Assembly (NCBI RefSeq): GCF_004770995.1
Contig: NZ_RQHW01000047.1
Span: 310,001-374,000 of the forward strand
Reading direction: 5' to 3'
DNA length: 64,000 nt
Origin: Leptospira idonii
Lineage (GTDB): Bacteria > Spirochaetota > Leptospiria > Leptospirales > Leptospiraceae
In this document: positions 43,917 to 56,756 of the stretch, piece by piece
Position numbering within the stretch: position 1 is the first letter of the stretch
Layout: every line of letters starts with the position of its first letter
Made by a program: the position numbers and the translations under genes
Notes under the pieces: model-generated
The model's input: the letters and a program-made list of their open reading frames with translations, nothing else
The model's database searches: none
What the model was told of the DNA's origin: nothing

Positions 43917-44978
43917 ATGAAACTTTCTCTTTTCTCCTTTTTCGTCCTCATTCTTCTTTCTTTCTCTCATTGCGGCCCGAGTGCAGAAAAAGCGCTCACT
44001 CTCAATTATTCCACTTCCGTAGGGCAATTGTATCCGGAACAACCTTGGCGCTTCAGTCCCGAATTCGTTTTGGATGGAAAGAACTCCACTGTGTTTTGTG
44101 CCGATTCCAAACAATTGGATTCAGGATTCGCTTTGTTCTTAGAGAAGAACGCCGAGTTCTCTGCCATTCAAATCACAAACGGTTTTGCTAAATCTTCTTC
44201 GGATGCCACTCAAAACGCACAGGCAAAAAAAATTAAACTCACTTCTCTTGTGATGTATTCGGAAGAAGGCAAAATGAAAGTGAAGTCGCAAGAGTCTGTG
44301 ACGGTGGATTTAAAAAAAGTTTCCTTTACCGGTTCTACACCTAACGAACAATTTGTGGAATTGGGACAAACCTTAAAAGGAAATGTGATTCGAGTAGAAT
44401 TCTCCGATTTTTTTCCAGGCTCCAAATCTTCTGATATATGCATTTCCGAACTTCGTTTCGGTGAAGTGAAAAAATCGAAGTTTGAAGTGTATCCTATTTC
44501 CAACGAACCCAAACTCAAATCCCTGATCGCAGGTTACGAAGAAGCTTCCCGTCATTATTGGGCTTTTCGTAAACTCATCAAATCGAACGAATCCGGATCG
44601 ATCAATTTTTACGACGGAGAACTGGTGCTTCCCGTTTATTTCAAAGCGGACAATACTTTCAGTTTTTCAGAGATGTACGGAGGAGACCCGGCGAGCGGAG
44701 GTTTTTCTCCTGCCATTCAAGGAAGTTATTCTATCCTAGCTTCCGGAGAATATGGGATCGATCTCAATTTGAGTTATTTTGATGCGAACGGAATCGAAAG
44801 AAACGATTCTTGGATTTTTAAGAGAGCTGTCTCCAACGACGAAGACTTCAACACTTTCAAAACGAAGTTAGGTCCTCAGTTTTCGGAAGTGTTCGATTCG
44901 AAAAACAATTACCTTCTCTTTTTTAAAGAGAAGGAATCGAATCGTTCTTTCTATAACTATCAAATCCCGATCAAATAA
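43917..44978 (+). CDS. Lipoprotein with NADase-type glycan-binding (discoidin-like) domain
   Basis: A 353-residue predicted lipoprotein (lipobox LSFSHC, C19). Residues about 45-160 resemble the discoidin/NADase-type glycan-binding fold: FSPEFVLDGKNSTVFCADS, IQITNGFAKSSSDATQNAQA, ICISELRF. The C-terminal part is beta-rich and unassigned. It would be exposed on an envelope face and may bind sugar or peptidoglycan. Fold assignment is by motif and may be wrong in detail. The gene follows rpoD on the same strand and is convergent with glpD. Confidence 0.7.
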   Translation: MKLSLFSFFVLILLSFSHCGPSAEKALTLNYSTSVGQLYPEQPWRFSPEFVLDGKNSTVFCADSKQLDSGFALFLEKNAEFSAIQITNGFAKSSSDATQNAQAKKIKLTSLVMYSEEGKMKVKSQESVTVDLKKVSFTGSTPNEQFVELGQTLKGNVIRVEFSDFFPGSKSSDICISELRFGEVKKSKFEVYPISNEPKLKSLIAGYEEASRHYWAFRKLIKSNESGSINFYDGELVLPVYFKADNTFSFSEMYGGDPASGGFSPAIQGSYSILASGEYGIDLNLSYFDANGIERNDSWIFKRAVSNDEDFNTFKTKLGPQFSEVFDSKNNYLLFFKEKESNRSFYNYQIPIK

Positions 44979-44981
44979 AAA

Positions 44982-46586
44982 TCAATCGATGGTTGCCTGC
45001 AGAGATTGAATCAAATCTTTGCATTCTTTGAGGGAAGATTTTTTCTCAGCTTCTGTCCACTTCAAAAGTTTCATTAAGGACTTGGCAACAGGCTCTGCCA
45101 GTTCACCGGCAAGCTTCAAATCTAAGAACAAAACTCTCCATCTTCTTGCCAAAACATCCGTCACAGAAAGTGCGAATTCTTTTTCCACGAAATGTGCGAT
45201 TTCTTCCTCGAAGTATTCCGTTCCTTTTTTCAGTTCTTTCGGTTTTTTTCCCAAAATGGATTCCGCTTCTCCTCCGAAAGAGTCCGCCAAACGAAGAGCA
45301 GATTCTTTGGAAAGGGAATATTTATTTTGCAGAGTTTTGTAGAGATCGGAAGAATAACCTTCTTTTCCTGGGAAAGGAAAATCGTAAGTGGAACATTCCT
45401 TTTTCTCAGATAACTTTCCTTCTTGGATGAGTCTGTCGGATAAGTCTTCTCCCATCTTTCTATAGGTGGACCATTTTCCTCCGGACATAGTGACCAGTCC
45501 GGAAGGGGAAACCAAAATCGCTTCTTCTCTGGAAATGGATTTAGTATTTTTGGATTGATCCAAAGAGATCAACGGTCTGAGTCCTGAAAAGACGGATTCG
45601 ATATCGTCTTTGGTTAGTTTGGTGTCTAGATAGTCGTTTCCTGTTTGGAGTAAAAAATCTACTTCTTCTTTGAATGGAAGAGGTTCTTCTTCGATGGACT
45701 TAATGGAAGTGTCCGTCGTTCCTAAAATCACTTTTCCTTCCCAAGGAATTACGAATACGACTCTTCCGTCTTTTGTTTTCGGGATGATCATCGCGGAAGT
45801 GCAGGGGATCTTTTCCTTCGAGAACACCAAGTGAATTCCTTGGCTGGGGGAAAGGACCGGTTCCGCAGCAGGGTCGTCCAATTTTCGGATGGAGTCGATC
45901 CAAACTCCTGTGGTGTTGGCAACCACTTGCGAACGAATGGAAATTTTCTTTTTAGAGATAAGATCTTTCGCTTCGACTCCTACTATCTTTCCGTTTTCTT
46001 TGAGAAAACCTGTCACTTCGATTCTGGAAAGAATTTCCGCTCCCGCTTCTTTTGCGGCTCGGATGGTCGCTACGTTCAATCGGGAATCGTTGAACTGTGC
46101 ATCGTAATATTTGATCCCACCCTTTAACGACTGTTTTTTGAGAGAGGAAAATAAATCCAGTGCTTCTTCTTTGGAAACTCTTTTATGACCTGGGACGGTG
46201 GAAGTTCCCGCTAAAAGATCGTACATAGTGAGTCCGATGGAAAAATAGGGTTTCTCATACCAGGAGTAAGTAGGCAGGATAAACGGAAGAGGTTTCACAA
46301 GATGAGGAGCATTCTGTAAAAGTCTTTTTCTTTCCGAAAGAGCTTCATGAATCAGTTTAAAATGAAATTGCGCTAGATAACGAACTCCCCCGTGGATGAG
46401 TTTCGTCGAACGAGAAGATGTGCCTGAGGCAAAATCTTTTTTCTCGAGAAGAGCTACTTTGTAACCCCGCAAGGCAAGATCGAGAGCCGTTCCGGAACCA
46501 GTCGCCCCTCCGCCTAAAATAAGAACGTCGTATTGAGTTTGAGAAACTGTAGATAGAGTTTTTGATCTTTCTTTGGATAGAGCCAT
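44982..46586 (-). CDS. glpD: Glycerol-3-phosphate dehydrogenase (FAD, aerobic type)
   Basis: A 534-residue flavoprotein. N-terminal FAD loop LILGGGATGSGTALDLALRG, the SSRSTKLIHGGVRYL block and ILGTTDTS further in are diagnostic of GlpD. It oxidises glycerol-3-phosphate to dihydroxyacetone phosphate and delivers electrons to quinone at the inner membrane. Its C-terminal domain (about 390-530) is the family's usual helical cap. It stands alone, divergent from tyrS; no glpK or glpF is in the window. Confidence 0.95.
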   Translation of the reverse strand: MALSKERSKTLSTVSQTQYDVLILGGGATGSGTALDLALRGYKVALLEKKDFASGTSSRSTKLIHGGVRYLAQFHFKLIHEALSERKRLLQNAPHLVKPLPFILPTYSWYEKPYFSIGLTMYDLLAGTSTVPGHKRVSKEEALDLFSSLKKQSLKGGIKYYDAQFNDSRLNVATIRAAKEAGAEILSRIEVTGFLKENGKIVGVEAKDLISKKKISIRSQVVANTTGVWIDSIRKLDDPAAEPVLSPSQGIHLVFSKEKIPCTSAMIIPKTKDGRVVFVIPWEGKVILGTTDTSIKSIEEEPLPFKEEVDFLLQTGNDYLDTKLTKDDIESVFSGLRPLISLDQSKNTKSISREEAILVSPSGLVTMSGGKWSTYRKMGEDLSDRLIQEGKLSEKKECSTYDFPFPGKEGYSSDLYKTLQNKYSLSKESALRLADSFGGEAESILGKKPKELKKGTEYFEEEIAHFVEKEFALSVTDVLARRWRVLFLDLKLAGELAEPVAKSLMKLLKWTEAEKKSSLKECKDLIQSLQATID

Positions 46587-46677
46587 TTGTTTGTTTTGCT
46601 TTGGTTGCCTATAGAGATTCTTAGGTAACTGTTGTCAAAAGTCACCATTTCATCCATCTAAAATTTACGCACTGCAC

Positions 46678-47910
46678 ATGAAAACTGAAACTGAGATCCA
46701 ACAAGAACTAGAAAAAATCCGAAGAGGGGCCGTTGAAATCATCAGCGAGCCGGAACTGAAGGAAAAAATCAAAACTAAAGGAAAATTGAGAATCAAGGCA
46801 GGTTTTGATCCTACCGCTCCCGATTTGCATCTGGGTCATTTTGTTCTGCTTAGAAAACTCAAACACTTCCAGGATTTAGGCCACGATATCTTATTTATGT
46901 TGGGCGATTTTACCGGAATGATCGGAGATCCTACCGGCAAGTCGGAAACCCGCAAACGTCTGACCAAAGAGGAAGTTTTGGAAAACTCCAAAACCTACCA
47001 AGAGCAAGTATTTAAGATTTTGGACGAGAAGAAAACTCAGGTTTTGTACAATTCTCATTGGTGCAGTGAGATGAAGTTCGAAGATGTTTTGATCCTCACT
47101 TCCAAATACACTGTGTCTCGTATGTTGGAGAGGGACGATTTCACGAAAAGGCATAAAGCGGGAACTCCCATCTCCATGATCGAATTTTTATATCCTTTGG
47201 TGCAGGGATACGACTCGGTCGCTATGGACGCCGATGTAGAGTTAGGTGGAACCGATCAGAAATTCAATATGCTTGTGGGCCGCGACTTACAAAGAGAATA
47301 CGGAAAAGCTCCTCAGTGTGTGGTGACGATGCCTCTTCTTGTGGGATTAGACGGAACGAAAAAAATGTCCAAGTCTCTTGGCAATTACATCGGAATTACG
47401 GAAGCTCCGATCGATATGTACGGAAAAATCATGTCGATCTCCGACGAGCTGATGTGGAACTATTTCGACCTATTGACCGATCTTTCTTTCGCTTCCATTG
47501 CGGAAAGAAAGACTGCCATCTCCGAGAAAAAATCCCATCCTAAGGATGTGAAGACGGAACTGGCTCTCCTCATTATGGATCAACTTCATCCTGCTGAGGC
47601 GAATCGGGAAGCGGTTGCAGAATGGCAAAGAATCCATGATCCTAAAAACAGAGCCCTTCCTGACGACATAAAAACGGAAACGTTGAGCGAGGAACTGTTC
47701 CTAGAAAAACCTCCTCTTTTGGTTTCCGTTCTTTCCCAGCTCAAATTCATTCCTTCCTCTTCCGAAGGACGCCGTTTGATCCAGGCGGGGGGGCTCTATC
47801 TGGATGAACAAAAATTGACAGATCCCAATTTTGTTCTGGGTAGGGGAAAAGAGTATTTGATCCGCCAGGGAAAAAAAGGTAAATTTTTAAAGATAGTGAC
47901 TCCTTCTTGA
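46678..47910 (+). CDS. tyrS: Tyrosyl-tRNA synthetase
   Basis: A 410-residue class I synthetase. The HIGH-type motif is HLGH in [12 protein letters not shown] and the KMSKS loop is [10 protein letters not shown]. The tyrosine-binding region has [22 protein letters not shown]. The C-terminal S4-like domain (about 340-410, [19 protein letters not shown]) binds tRNA. Lengths and motifs fit the TyrRS type with S4 domain. Confidence 0.96.
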   Translation: MKTETEIQQELEKIRRGAVEIISEPELKEKIKTKGKLRIKAGFDPTAPDLHLGHFVLLRKLKHFQDLGHDILFMLGDFTGMIGDPTGKSETRKRLTKEEVLENSKTYQEQVFKILDEKKTQVLYNSHWCSEMKFEDVLILTSKYTVSRMLERDDFTKRHKAGTPISMIEFLYPLVQGYDSVAMDADVELGGTDQKFNMLVGRDLQREYGKAPQCVVTMPLLVGLDGTKKMSKSLGNYIGITEAPIDMYGKIMSISDELMWNYFDLLTDLSFASIAERKTAISEKKSHPKDVKTELALLIMDQLHPAEANREAVAEWQRIHDPKNRALPDDIKTETLSEELFLEKPPLLVSVLSQLKFIPSSSEGRRLIQAGGLYLDEQKLTDPNFVLGRGKEYLIRQGKKGKFLKIVTPS

Positions 47911-47966
47911 ATTGAAGAACAACTAGGATAAATCCGATAATCAAGAATAAGGATACTTATATCTAA

Positions 47967-49157
47967 ATGTCTCTCGATCCGACCAAAGAAGAAAAGGAAA
48001 TTCAGGATATCGTTCATGAACTTTCGAAAGACATTGAAAAGGATCGTGATTTCGCCAAAAAAGTTCAGAAGGTTCTGATCCTTGGTCTTGCTGGCGCTTT
48101 GATCGCCGGCCTAATCACTTTAGTTAGTTATTTATTATATTTGAATTTTTCCGTTTCCCGTTTGGAAACGGAAGTTAAGGAAAAAGATAAAAGTCTCCAG
48201 GAGATGGAACAAAGTCTTTCTTCTTTGATGTATCAGGAACAATTGAGGGAAGAACTTTCCTTAGCTGAAGATTCCGAAGCCGATTCTTACTTCAAAAAAC
48301 AAGTAGAAGACAACATCAATTATCTGAAAGAGGCAACTGTAGGGTATAAAGGCAGAAATATCCTGAGAGGAAACGAGTCTTATCCTGAAATTGCGCTTAC
48401 TTTCGATTTGGCGACAGGAGAAGAACTTCCTACTCTTCTGCAATACATCAAAAACTACAACATCAAGGTAACTGTATTTTTATCTAATGAAAGACCTTCC
48501 GATGTCAGCGGATCTTTCTTTATCCGTCAAAACCTGGATATCATCAAAAAGATGGCTAAGACGGATCAGGTGGAATTCGGAAATCACACTTGGAGTCATT
48601 TCAATTATTTCCGATCCGTAACGGAAACTTCCCAAAGAAAAAGAACAGTGTTGGAATATCTTTCCAAACAAGTTTTGGATCTTCCTCGTATGGCGGAAGA
48701 ACTCAAAAGGGTAGAAGACATCTATTCCGCATTAACTAAAAGGGAACTCACTAAATACTATAGACTCCCTTACGGTGCCATCAATCAGTTGATTTTGGAT
48801 TCTCATGCGGCAGTGGGATACACCGATCATATCATGTGGTCTAGAAATACAAAGGGTTCTTTGGATCTTCCCGATTACATTCATCGTCCTTTCTTATACA
48901 AACTAGGAAAAGGCGGAAAAAAGGAAGTGGTGAAAAATCCTCACTACAAAACCAGCAGGGAAACTTTGGATTATTTGGATCGTTGGGAATCGAGTGATCC
49001 GCACGGAATGAACGGAGCCATCATACTGATGCACTTGGGAGGACCTAGAAAGTTCGATAAGTTGATCTACATCTTGCCTGAGTTTATCGAAAAAATGACT
49101 CAGAAAGGATATCGTTTCGTGACCCTTTCCGAGGTATTAAACGATACGAAGGATTGA
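47967..49157 (+). CDS. Membrane-anchored polysaccharide deacetylase-like protein
   Basis: A 396-residue protein: N-terminal cytosolic helix, one membrane segment (about 36-59), a coiled coil (about 60-95) and a NodB-like deacetylase domain (about 135-385). Motif 2 is GNHTWSH (HxxxH) and motif 3 RLPYGA. In motif 1 the usual TFDDGP is TFDLAT, so the metal-binding second Asp is missing, although the catalytic Asp is kept. The domain would face the periplasm. Activity may be altered or lost. It follows tyrS on the same strand. Confidence 0.8.
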   Translation: MSLDPTKEEKEIQDIVHELSKDIEKDRDFAKKVQKVLILGLAGALIAGLITLVSYLLYLNFSVSRLETEVKEKDKSLQEMEQSLSSLMYQEQLREELSLAEDSEADSYFKKQVEDNINYLKEATVGYKGRNILRGNESYPEIALTFDLATGEELPTLLQYIKNYNIKVTVFLSNERPSDVSGSFFIRQNLDIIKKMAKTDQVEFGNHTWSHFNYFRSVTETSQRKRTVLEYLSKQVLDLPRMAEELKRVEDIYSALTKRELTKYYRLPYGAINQLILDSHAAVGYTDHIMWSRNTKGSLDLPDYIHRPFLYKLGKGGKKEVVKNPHYKTSRETLDYLDRWESSDPHGMNGAIILMHLGGPRKFDKLIYILPEFIEKMTQKGYRFVTLSEVLNDTKD

Positions 49158-49159
49158 TC

Positions 49160-49194
49160 TTAGATCGATTGCCAAGCAGGCGTTCTCGATCTAA
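49160..49194. terminator. Hairpin between convergent genes
   Basis: TTAGATCGA (49160-49168) and TCGATCTAA (49186-49194) form a 9-bp inverted repeat with a 17-base loop between the deacetylase-like and RND genes, which converge. It may serve both directions. Neither side has a long T-tract. Confidence 0.45.
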
Positions 49195-49195
49195 A

Positions 49196-52456
<3,261 letters not shown>

Positions 52457-52488
52457 GTTAGGCTCCTAAATATGCGTATTTTCGAATC

Positions 52489-53028
52489 TTAATCTAAAAG
52501 TTTGCCTTCGGTATCAATGTCTTCATTGAATCCGAACAATTTCGTGCTTTTGAGCCTGTCTACGTACAAAACTCCGAACAAATGGTCACATTCGTGCTGC
52601 ATCACGATGGCTCTGTAACCCTCGATGATCTCTTCATGTTCTTCGAAGTTCTCATCTCTCCATTTCATTTTGATTTTGTTCGGCCGTTCCACATAACCCC
52701 TCATTCCCGGAACAGAGAGGCAACCTTCCCAAAAACCGTCTCCGGCAGGAGCCAGGGGAGTGATTTCCGGATTTAAGATGACTTGATTGGGGACTTCCGG
52801 GGTGCCTTTATAACGGGGGTTCTCTTCTTCTTGTCCTACAACTACGATTTTTTTGAGAACTCCGATTTGAGGAGCGGCCAAACCGACTCCATCCGCATAT
52901 CTCATGGTTTCAAACATGTCTCGGATTAGTTTTTTGAAGTCCTTTGTCTGAACTTCGGATTCCAGAATGTCCTCACTGGTTTCTCTGAGGAGGGGATTGC
53001 CTATCTTTAAGATTTTTCTAACTGCCAT
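52489..53028 (-). CDS. def: Peptide deformylase
   Basis: A 179-residue metalloprotease that removes the formyl group from nascent chains. Motif 1 is [10 protein letters not shown], motif 2 [11 protein letters not shown] (Cys ligand) and motif 3 [12 protein letters not shown] (HExxH with Cys in the second variable position). It precedes the RND gene by 32 bases on the same strand. The three motifs are intact, so it should be active. Confidence 0.95.
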   Translation of the reverse strand: MAVRKILKIGNPLLRETSEDILESEVQTKDFKKLIRDMFETMRYADGVGLAAPQIGVLKKIVVVGQEEENPRYKGTPEVPNQVILNPEITPLAPAGDGFWEGCLSVPGMRGYVERPNKIKMKWRDENFEEHEEIIEGYRAIVMQHECDHLFGVLYVDRLKSTKLFGFNEDIDTEGKLLD

Positions 53029-53156
53029 AAATTCTACTGGGGATTAGATTCGAATGAGTGGCCTTAGAGATCAAGTGATCTCTTTGCTTTAAGGGAAAAA
53101 GAATTTGACAATTAGATCAAAATCGGGGTAATTTTATGGAAAAATGGGAGTGGTGG

Positions 53157-53230
<74 letters not shown>

Positions 53231-53307
53231 ATTGCACTACCAAAGTGTGAATTCATCGTCGCTTGTCAATCGAAAGAATCCTGGAGTGAGAAGGAACTAT
53301 TGTATTT

Positions 53308-53619
53308 ATGGCCCAAGAAACTATTGAAGATTTGAATAAGAAGCTGAAAATCCAATCGGATATCATCAAAGGCTATGAAAAAGTGTTGAGACTCAACGAA
53401 CAAGAGTTAGCAAACGCAGATGAGATCATTCGCATGTACGAACAAATCATCGATTACTCTCGCTCCGAATTGAAAGAAGCAAAAGAGACTGTGCAAGCTA
53501 GTTCTATGGTTTCCAATCTCAGCAGAGAAGAACTCTTAGGTGCTTTCGATAAGATCAGAGCCTTGGAAGACGCAAATAAAAAACTTCGCGAAGAGTCGTT
53601 AAAGTTTAACAAAGATTAA
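53308..53619 (+). CDS. Coiled-coil protein, unknown
   Basis: A 103-residue, highly charged protein that is predicted to be almost wholly coiled coil (heptad pattern from QETIEDLNKKLKIQSDIIKG onward). No membrane segment or signal peptide. It lies four bases upstream of the 915-residue regulator on the same strand and was probably made with it. Function not known; it may be an adaptor for the regulator. Confidence 0.7.
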   Translation: MAQETIEDLNKKLKIQSDIIKGYEKVLRLNEQELANADEIIRMYEQIIDYSRSELKEAKETVQASSMVSNLSREELLGAFDKIRALEDANKKLREESLKFNKD

Positions 53620-53623
53620 AGAA

Positions 53624-56371
53624 GTGAGTTCTTTTCCTCTTCCTCCCGTCGTTCAAAAATCGAGAGAGGGAGGTTATTTCGTTTCCTCTTCCAGCGAACT
53701 CACCGACCTTTATCATTTCATTCTCAGTCAAGCGAAACGTTTGGTTTCCGCCAAATCGGGCGCATTCTACCTTAAGAATGAAGGCGGAAATCTTTCCCGT
53801 GTAGGCGCCATCAAAGATTTGGAATCCGCTGGAAGAATCGCCAAACACGTATTCTTATCTAAAAAAAATCTTCTTCTTCGCAAAGGAACCCATCTTTCTA
53901 AAAATTCCCCTCCTTTGGAAGAATCGTATTTGGCTTGTTATTTGGGGGAAGAGATGGGGGAACTTTCTTTGGGAGTGATCGTTTTGGAGGGGATCCGCCA
54001 TTTCGATCATTTTTCCTCACAAGATCTGGATCTAATCAATTATTTTGCATCGAATCTGACCGCACTTTTTAAGGATACAGTTTATTCGGAAGGCGACGGG
54101 CAGTTTTTTAGCGCACTCACTACATCTATACTCCTTCTATTAGATAATTCGAATATTCATAATAACAACAACCGTTTGCATTATTTCCTGGAAGAAATCA
54201 TCCGCGTTTCCGTTCTGATCAACAAAAGTTTGGATCTGAGCAAGGTTTTGGAAATGGTGATGGAATCTGCGAAGTCCGTTTTTAGAACGGAAGCAAGTTC
54301 TCTTCTTTTATTGGATGATAAAAAAGAATTTTTGCTCTTTCATACGGTTACGGGTGAAAAAAAGGAAGAGGTCGCTAAAATCAAGGTTCCTATCGGACAA
54401 GGGATTGCGGGAACCGTTGCTGTCACAAAACAGCCGATGATCATCAACGATGCTCAAAACGATCCTAGAGTGTTTCGGGATGTGGACAAAGCCTCCAACT
54501 TCATCACTAGAAATATTTTGGCAAGTCCTCTCATCGTGGGAGAGGAAGTGATCGGAGTCATCGAAGCGATCAATACCATCGATCGAAACAACTTCAGTCA
54601 AAACGATATCGATTTCTTTTTGTCTTTTTCCTCCGCCTGCGCCGTTGCCATTCAGAAAACGGGTCTTTTGGAAGACTTGAATCAAACGAACTTTGCGCTC
54701 AAACAAAAGTTGAGCACTTTGGAATCCATCTTCGAACTGGGTCAGGCAGTTTTGGAATCCCACGACGAACTTGGCCTTATGTCCAGATGCCTCACTATCT
54801 TGACAAAAGAGCTGGATGCGGACGATGCGGGGATGGTCATTCTTTTGGAAGGGAAACAGAATCTCATCCAAGTCTATGCCAGACAAGGCGGAATCGTTTT
54901 CGAATCTTTTTATGAACTTTCCGAAAGCAGCCTTGTATTGAAAGCGATCCAATCCAAAGAAGCGAAACTGGGAAAAGTCACCAAAGAAACGGAAGAGGAA
55001 TTTTTAGGTTTGGAATCTTTCGTCTTAAAAGATAACTTTTTAGTGCTTCCTGTGTCACCTAGCGGAAGTTCTTTGAAAGCGGCTCTTTACGTTTGTAATA
55101 AAAAGAACAAAGGTATGTTCGGCGATGCTGATTTACGTATGTTGCAGACGATTTCTTCTCCCCTTGCAAAAGCCTATGAGAACTTGAGGCTGAACCAGGA
55201 GATCATCACCAAAAAATCCATAGAGAAAGAAATCGAAATTACTAGAAACATTCAAAATAATATTTTACCCAATTCCATACTGCAATCCACTGATTTCGAT
55301 TTGGGAGTAAAGTCGGTTGCCGCAAAAGAAGTGTCAGGTGATTTTTACGATTTCCATCCTTACGGCGACCAAAGATTTTCTTTTCTTGTCGCTGATGTTT
55401 CCGGTAAAAGTTTACCCGCTGCCATTTTTATGGCGATGTCATCATCCATCATTCGAACTCTTTCCAGGACTTCGGAACTTTCTCCTTCCGAACTATTGAC
55501 AAGAGCCAACTCACTGATTTACGAAGACTCTCAGTCAGGTATGTTCGTAACTTTGTTTTTTGCCAGTTTCGATTCTTCATCGAATAAGGTCCGTTTTGCG
55601 TCTGCGGGCCATAATGACCAACTTCGCATCAGAAAGGACGGAACTTACGAACTATTGAAAGGGAAAGGCGCTCCTTTGGGTGTGGTTCCCGTAGGAAATT
55701 ATATCGGAGGGGAGTTCGATATCCACCCAGGAGATATGTTGGTCTTTTACACGGACGGAGCCATCGAAGAGAAAGATCAATTCGAAGAAGAGTTCGGTTT
55801 GGAAAGACTCATCCAAGAAATCATTTCCCGAAAAGACAAACCGTCTCAGGTCATCATCGAAGAGATCTATCAAATCATTCGAAACTTTTCCGGTATGTCC
55901 GAGCAGTACGACGACTTTACCGTAATGATCTTAAAGTTTCCTGAATTTAAATCTGAGTTTTACACTCAGAGGTTTTCCGCCATCGGCTCTGAAATCCCCA
56001 AACTGAGGGATTTTTTGGCTCAAAAATTAGAGGCTAAGATCAAACTTCCTTACGCTTTCGATGATGTTTTGGTTTCTTTGGATGAAGCTGCTACTAACAT
56101 TGTCATGCACGGATACCAAAATACCGAACTGAAGCAACCTTACTTCGACTGCATCATTGAGATTTTCGGAGAAAAGTTGGTTATCACTTTGGTGGATGAA
56201 GCCAGACGTTTCGACAGAGACAAGGTTCCTTCTCCTTCCTTGGAAGCGAATATGAGAGGGGAACGAAAGGGCGGGTTCGGAGTTTTCCTGATGGAAAAAC
56301 TTATGGATAAAGTCAGTTACGAATTTAAGGAAAATAAAAACTACACCTACTTGGAGAAAAAAATACTATGA
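53624..56371 (+). CDS. GAF-GAF-PP2C (SpoIIE/RsbU) phosphatase with RsbW-type ATPase domain
   Basis: A 915-residue regulator. In order: an N-terminal GAF-like region (about 15-150), a GAF domain (about 195-345, ASSLLLLDDKKEFLLFHTVTG, VPIGQGIAGTVA), a second GAF (about 370-525), a PP2C phosphatase (about 555-765, VSGDFYDF, LLVADVSGKSLPAA, FYTDGAIEEKDQ) and an RsbW-like ATPase (about 785-915, N-box LDEAATNIVMHGY, glycine region KGGFGVFLMEKLMD). The G1-like segment is VDEARRF, with Ala in a usual Gly place. It could both dephosphorylate and phosphorylate a STAS antagonist. The gene overlaps the STAS gene by 4 bases. GTG at 53624 is the start. Confidence 0.85.
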   Translation: MSSFPLPPVVQKSREGGYFVSSSSELTDLYHFILSQAKRLVSAKSGAFYLKNEGGNLSRVGAIKDLESAGRIAKHVFLSKKNLLLRKGTHLSKNSPPLEESYLACYLGEEMGELSLGVIVLEGIRHFDHFSSQDLDLINYFASNLTALFKDTVYSEGDGQFFSALTTSILLLLDNSNIHNNNNRLHYFLEEIIRVSVLINKSLDLSKVLEMVMESAKSVFRTEASSLLLLDDKKEFLLFHTVTGEKKEEVAKIKVPIGQGIAGTVAVTKQPMIINDAQNDPRVFRDVDKASNFITRNILASPLIVGEEVIGVIEAINTIDRNNFSQNDIDFFLSFSSACAVAIQKTGLLEDLNQTNFALKQKLSTLESIFELGQAVLESHDELGLMSRCLTILTKELDADDAGMVILLEGKQNLIQVYARQGGIVFESFYELSESSLVLKAIQSKEAKLGKVTKETEEEFLGLESFVLKDNFLVLPVSPSGSSLKAALYVCNKKNKGMFGDADLRMLQTISSPLAKAYENLRLNQEIITKKSIEKEIEITRNIQNNILPNSILQSTDFDLGVKSVAAKEVSGDFYDFHPYGDQRFSFLVADVSGKSLPAAIFMAMSSSIIRTLSRTSELSPSELLTRANSLIYEDSQSGMFVTLFFASFDSSSNKVRFASAGHNDQLRIRKDGTYELLKGKGAPLGVVPVGNYIGGEFDIHPGDMLVFYTDGAIEEKDQFEEEFGLERLIQEIISRKDKPSQVIIEEIYQIIRNFSGMSEQYDDFTVMILKFPEFKSEFYTQRFSAIGSEIPKLRDFLAQKLEAKIKLPYAFDDVLVSLDEAATNIVMHGYQNTELKQPYFDCIIEIFGEKLVITLVDEARRFDRDKVPSPSLEANMRGERKGGFGVFLMEKLMDKVSYEFKENKNYTYLEKKIL

Positions 56372-56709
56372 ACGAGAGTAATGTCAGCGTCCATTCCGAA
56401 TTCGTCGGAGACAAACTGGTCATTCACGTCCAAGGAAATTTGGATGTCCACAATACGCATAAGGTGGAGCAAAATCTGATGGGCATGGTAAAGACAGCCA
56501 CTCATTCGATTGTGTACAATTTAAGCGAAGTGAACTTTATCTCTTCGGCAGGACTTAGGATGCTTGTTACTTCTCTTAGGCTTTGTCAGGAAATGAAAGT
56601 ATCCATTTCTATCTGCGGTTTGCAGCCTGCGGTGGAAAAAGTCTTCGAAATCATCGGGATGCAAGAGCTTTTTACCATCTATCCCGATCTGAACGCCGCA
56701 CTCTCTTAA
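56368..56709 (+). CDS. STAS-domain anti-sigma factor antagonist
   Basis: A 113-residue SpoIIAA/RsbV-type STAS protein. The phosphorylatable serine is in [11 protein letters not shown] (S59 or S60). Its ATG overlaps the stop of the phosphatase/ATPase gene (ATGA). Such antagonists bind the ATPase when unphosphorylated and free a sigma factor or other target. The downstream target is not in the window. Confidence 0.9.
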   Translation: MNESNVSVHSEFVGDKLVIHVQGNLDVHNTHKVEQNLMGMVKTATHSIVYNLSEVNFISSAGLRMLVTSLRLCQEMKVSISICGLQPAVEKVFEIIGMQELFTIYPDLNAALS

Positions 56710-56756
56710 AAATCACTTTTCTAAGTGATTCAACTCAAAACATTGGAAAAAACCTT

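Noticed and set aside
53241..53269. Possible promoter for tRNA-Ala (TTGACA on the minus strand)
   Set aside because: The -35 is perfect but no -10 resembling TATAAT is found at 16-18 bases.
56583..56756. N-terminal extension of the carboxyltransferase
   Set aside because: It overlaps the STAS gene in another frame and has no homology-like features; ATG 56757 is a better start.
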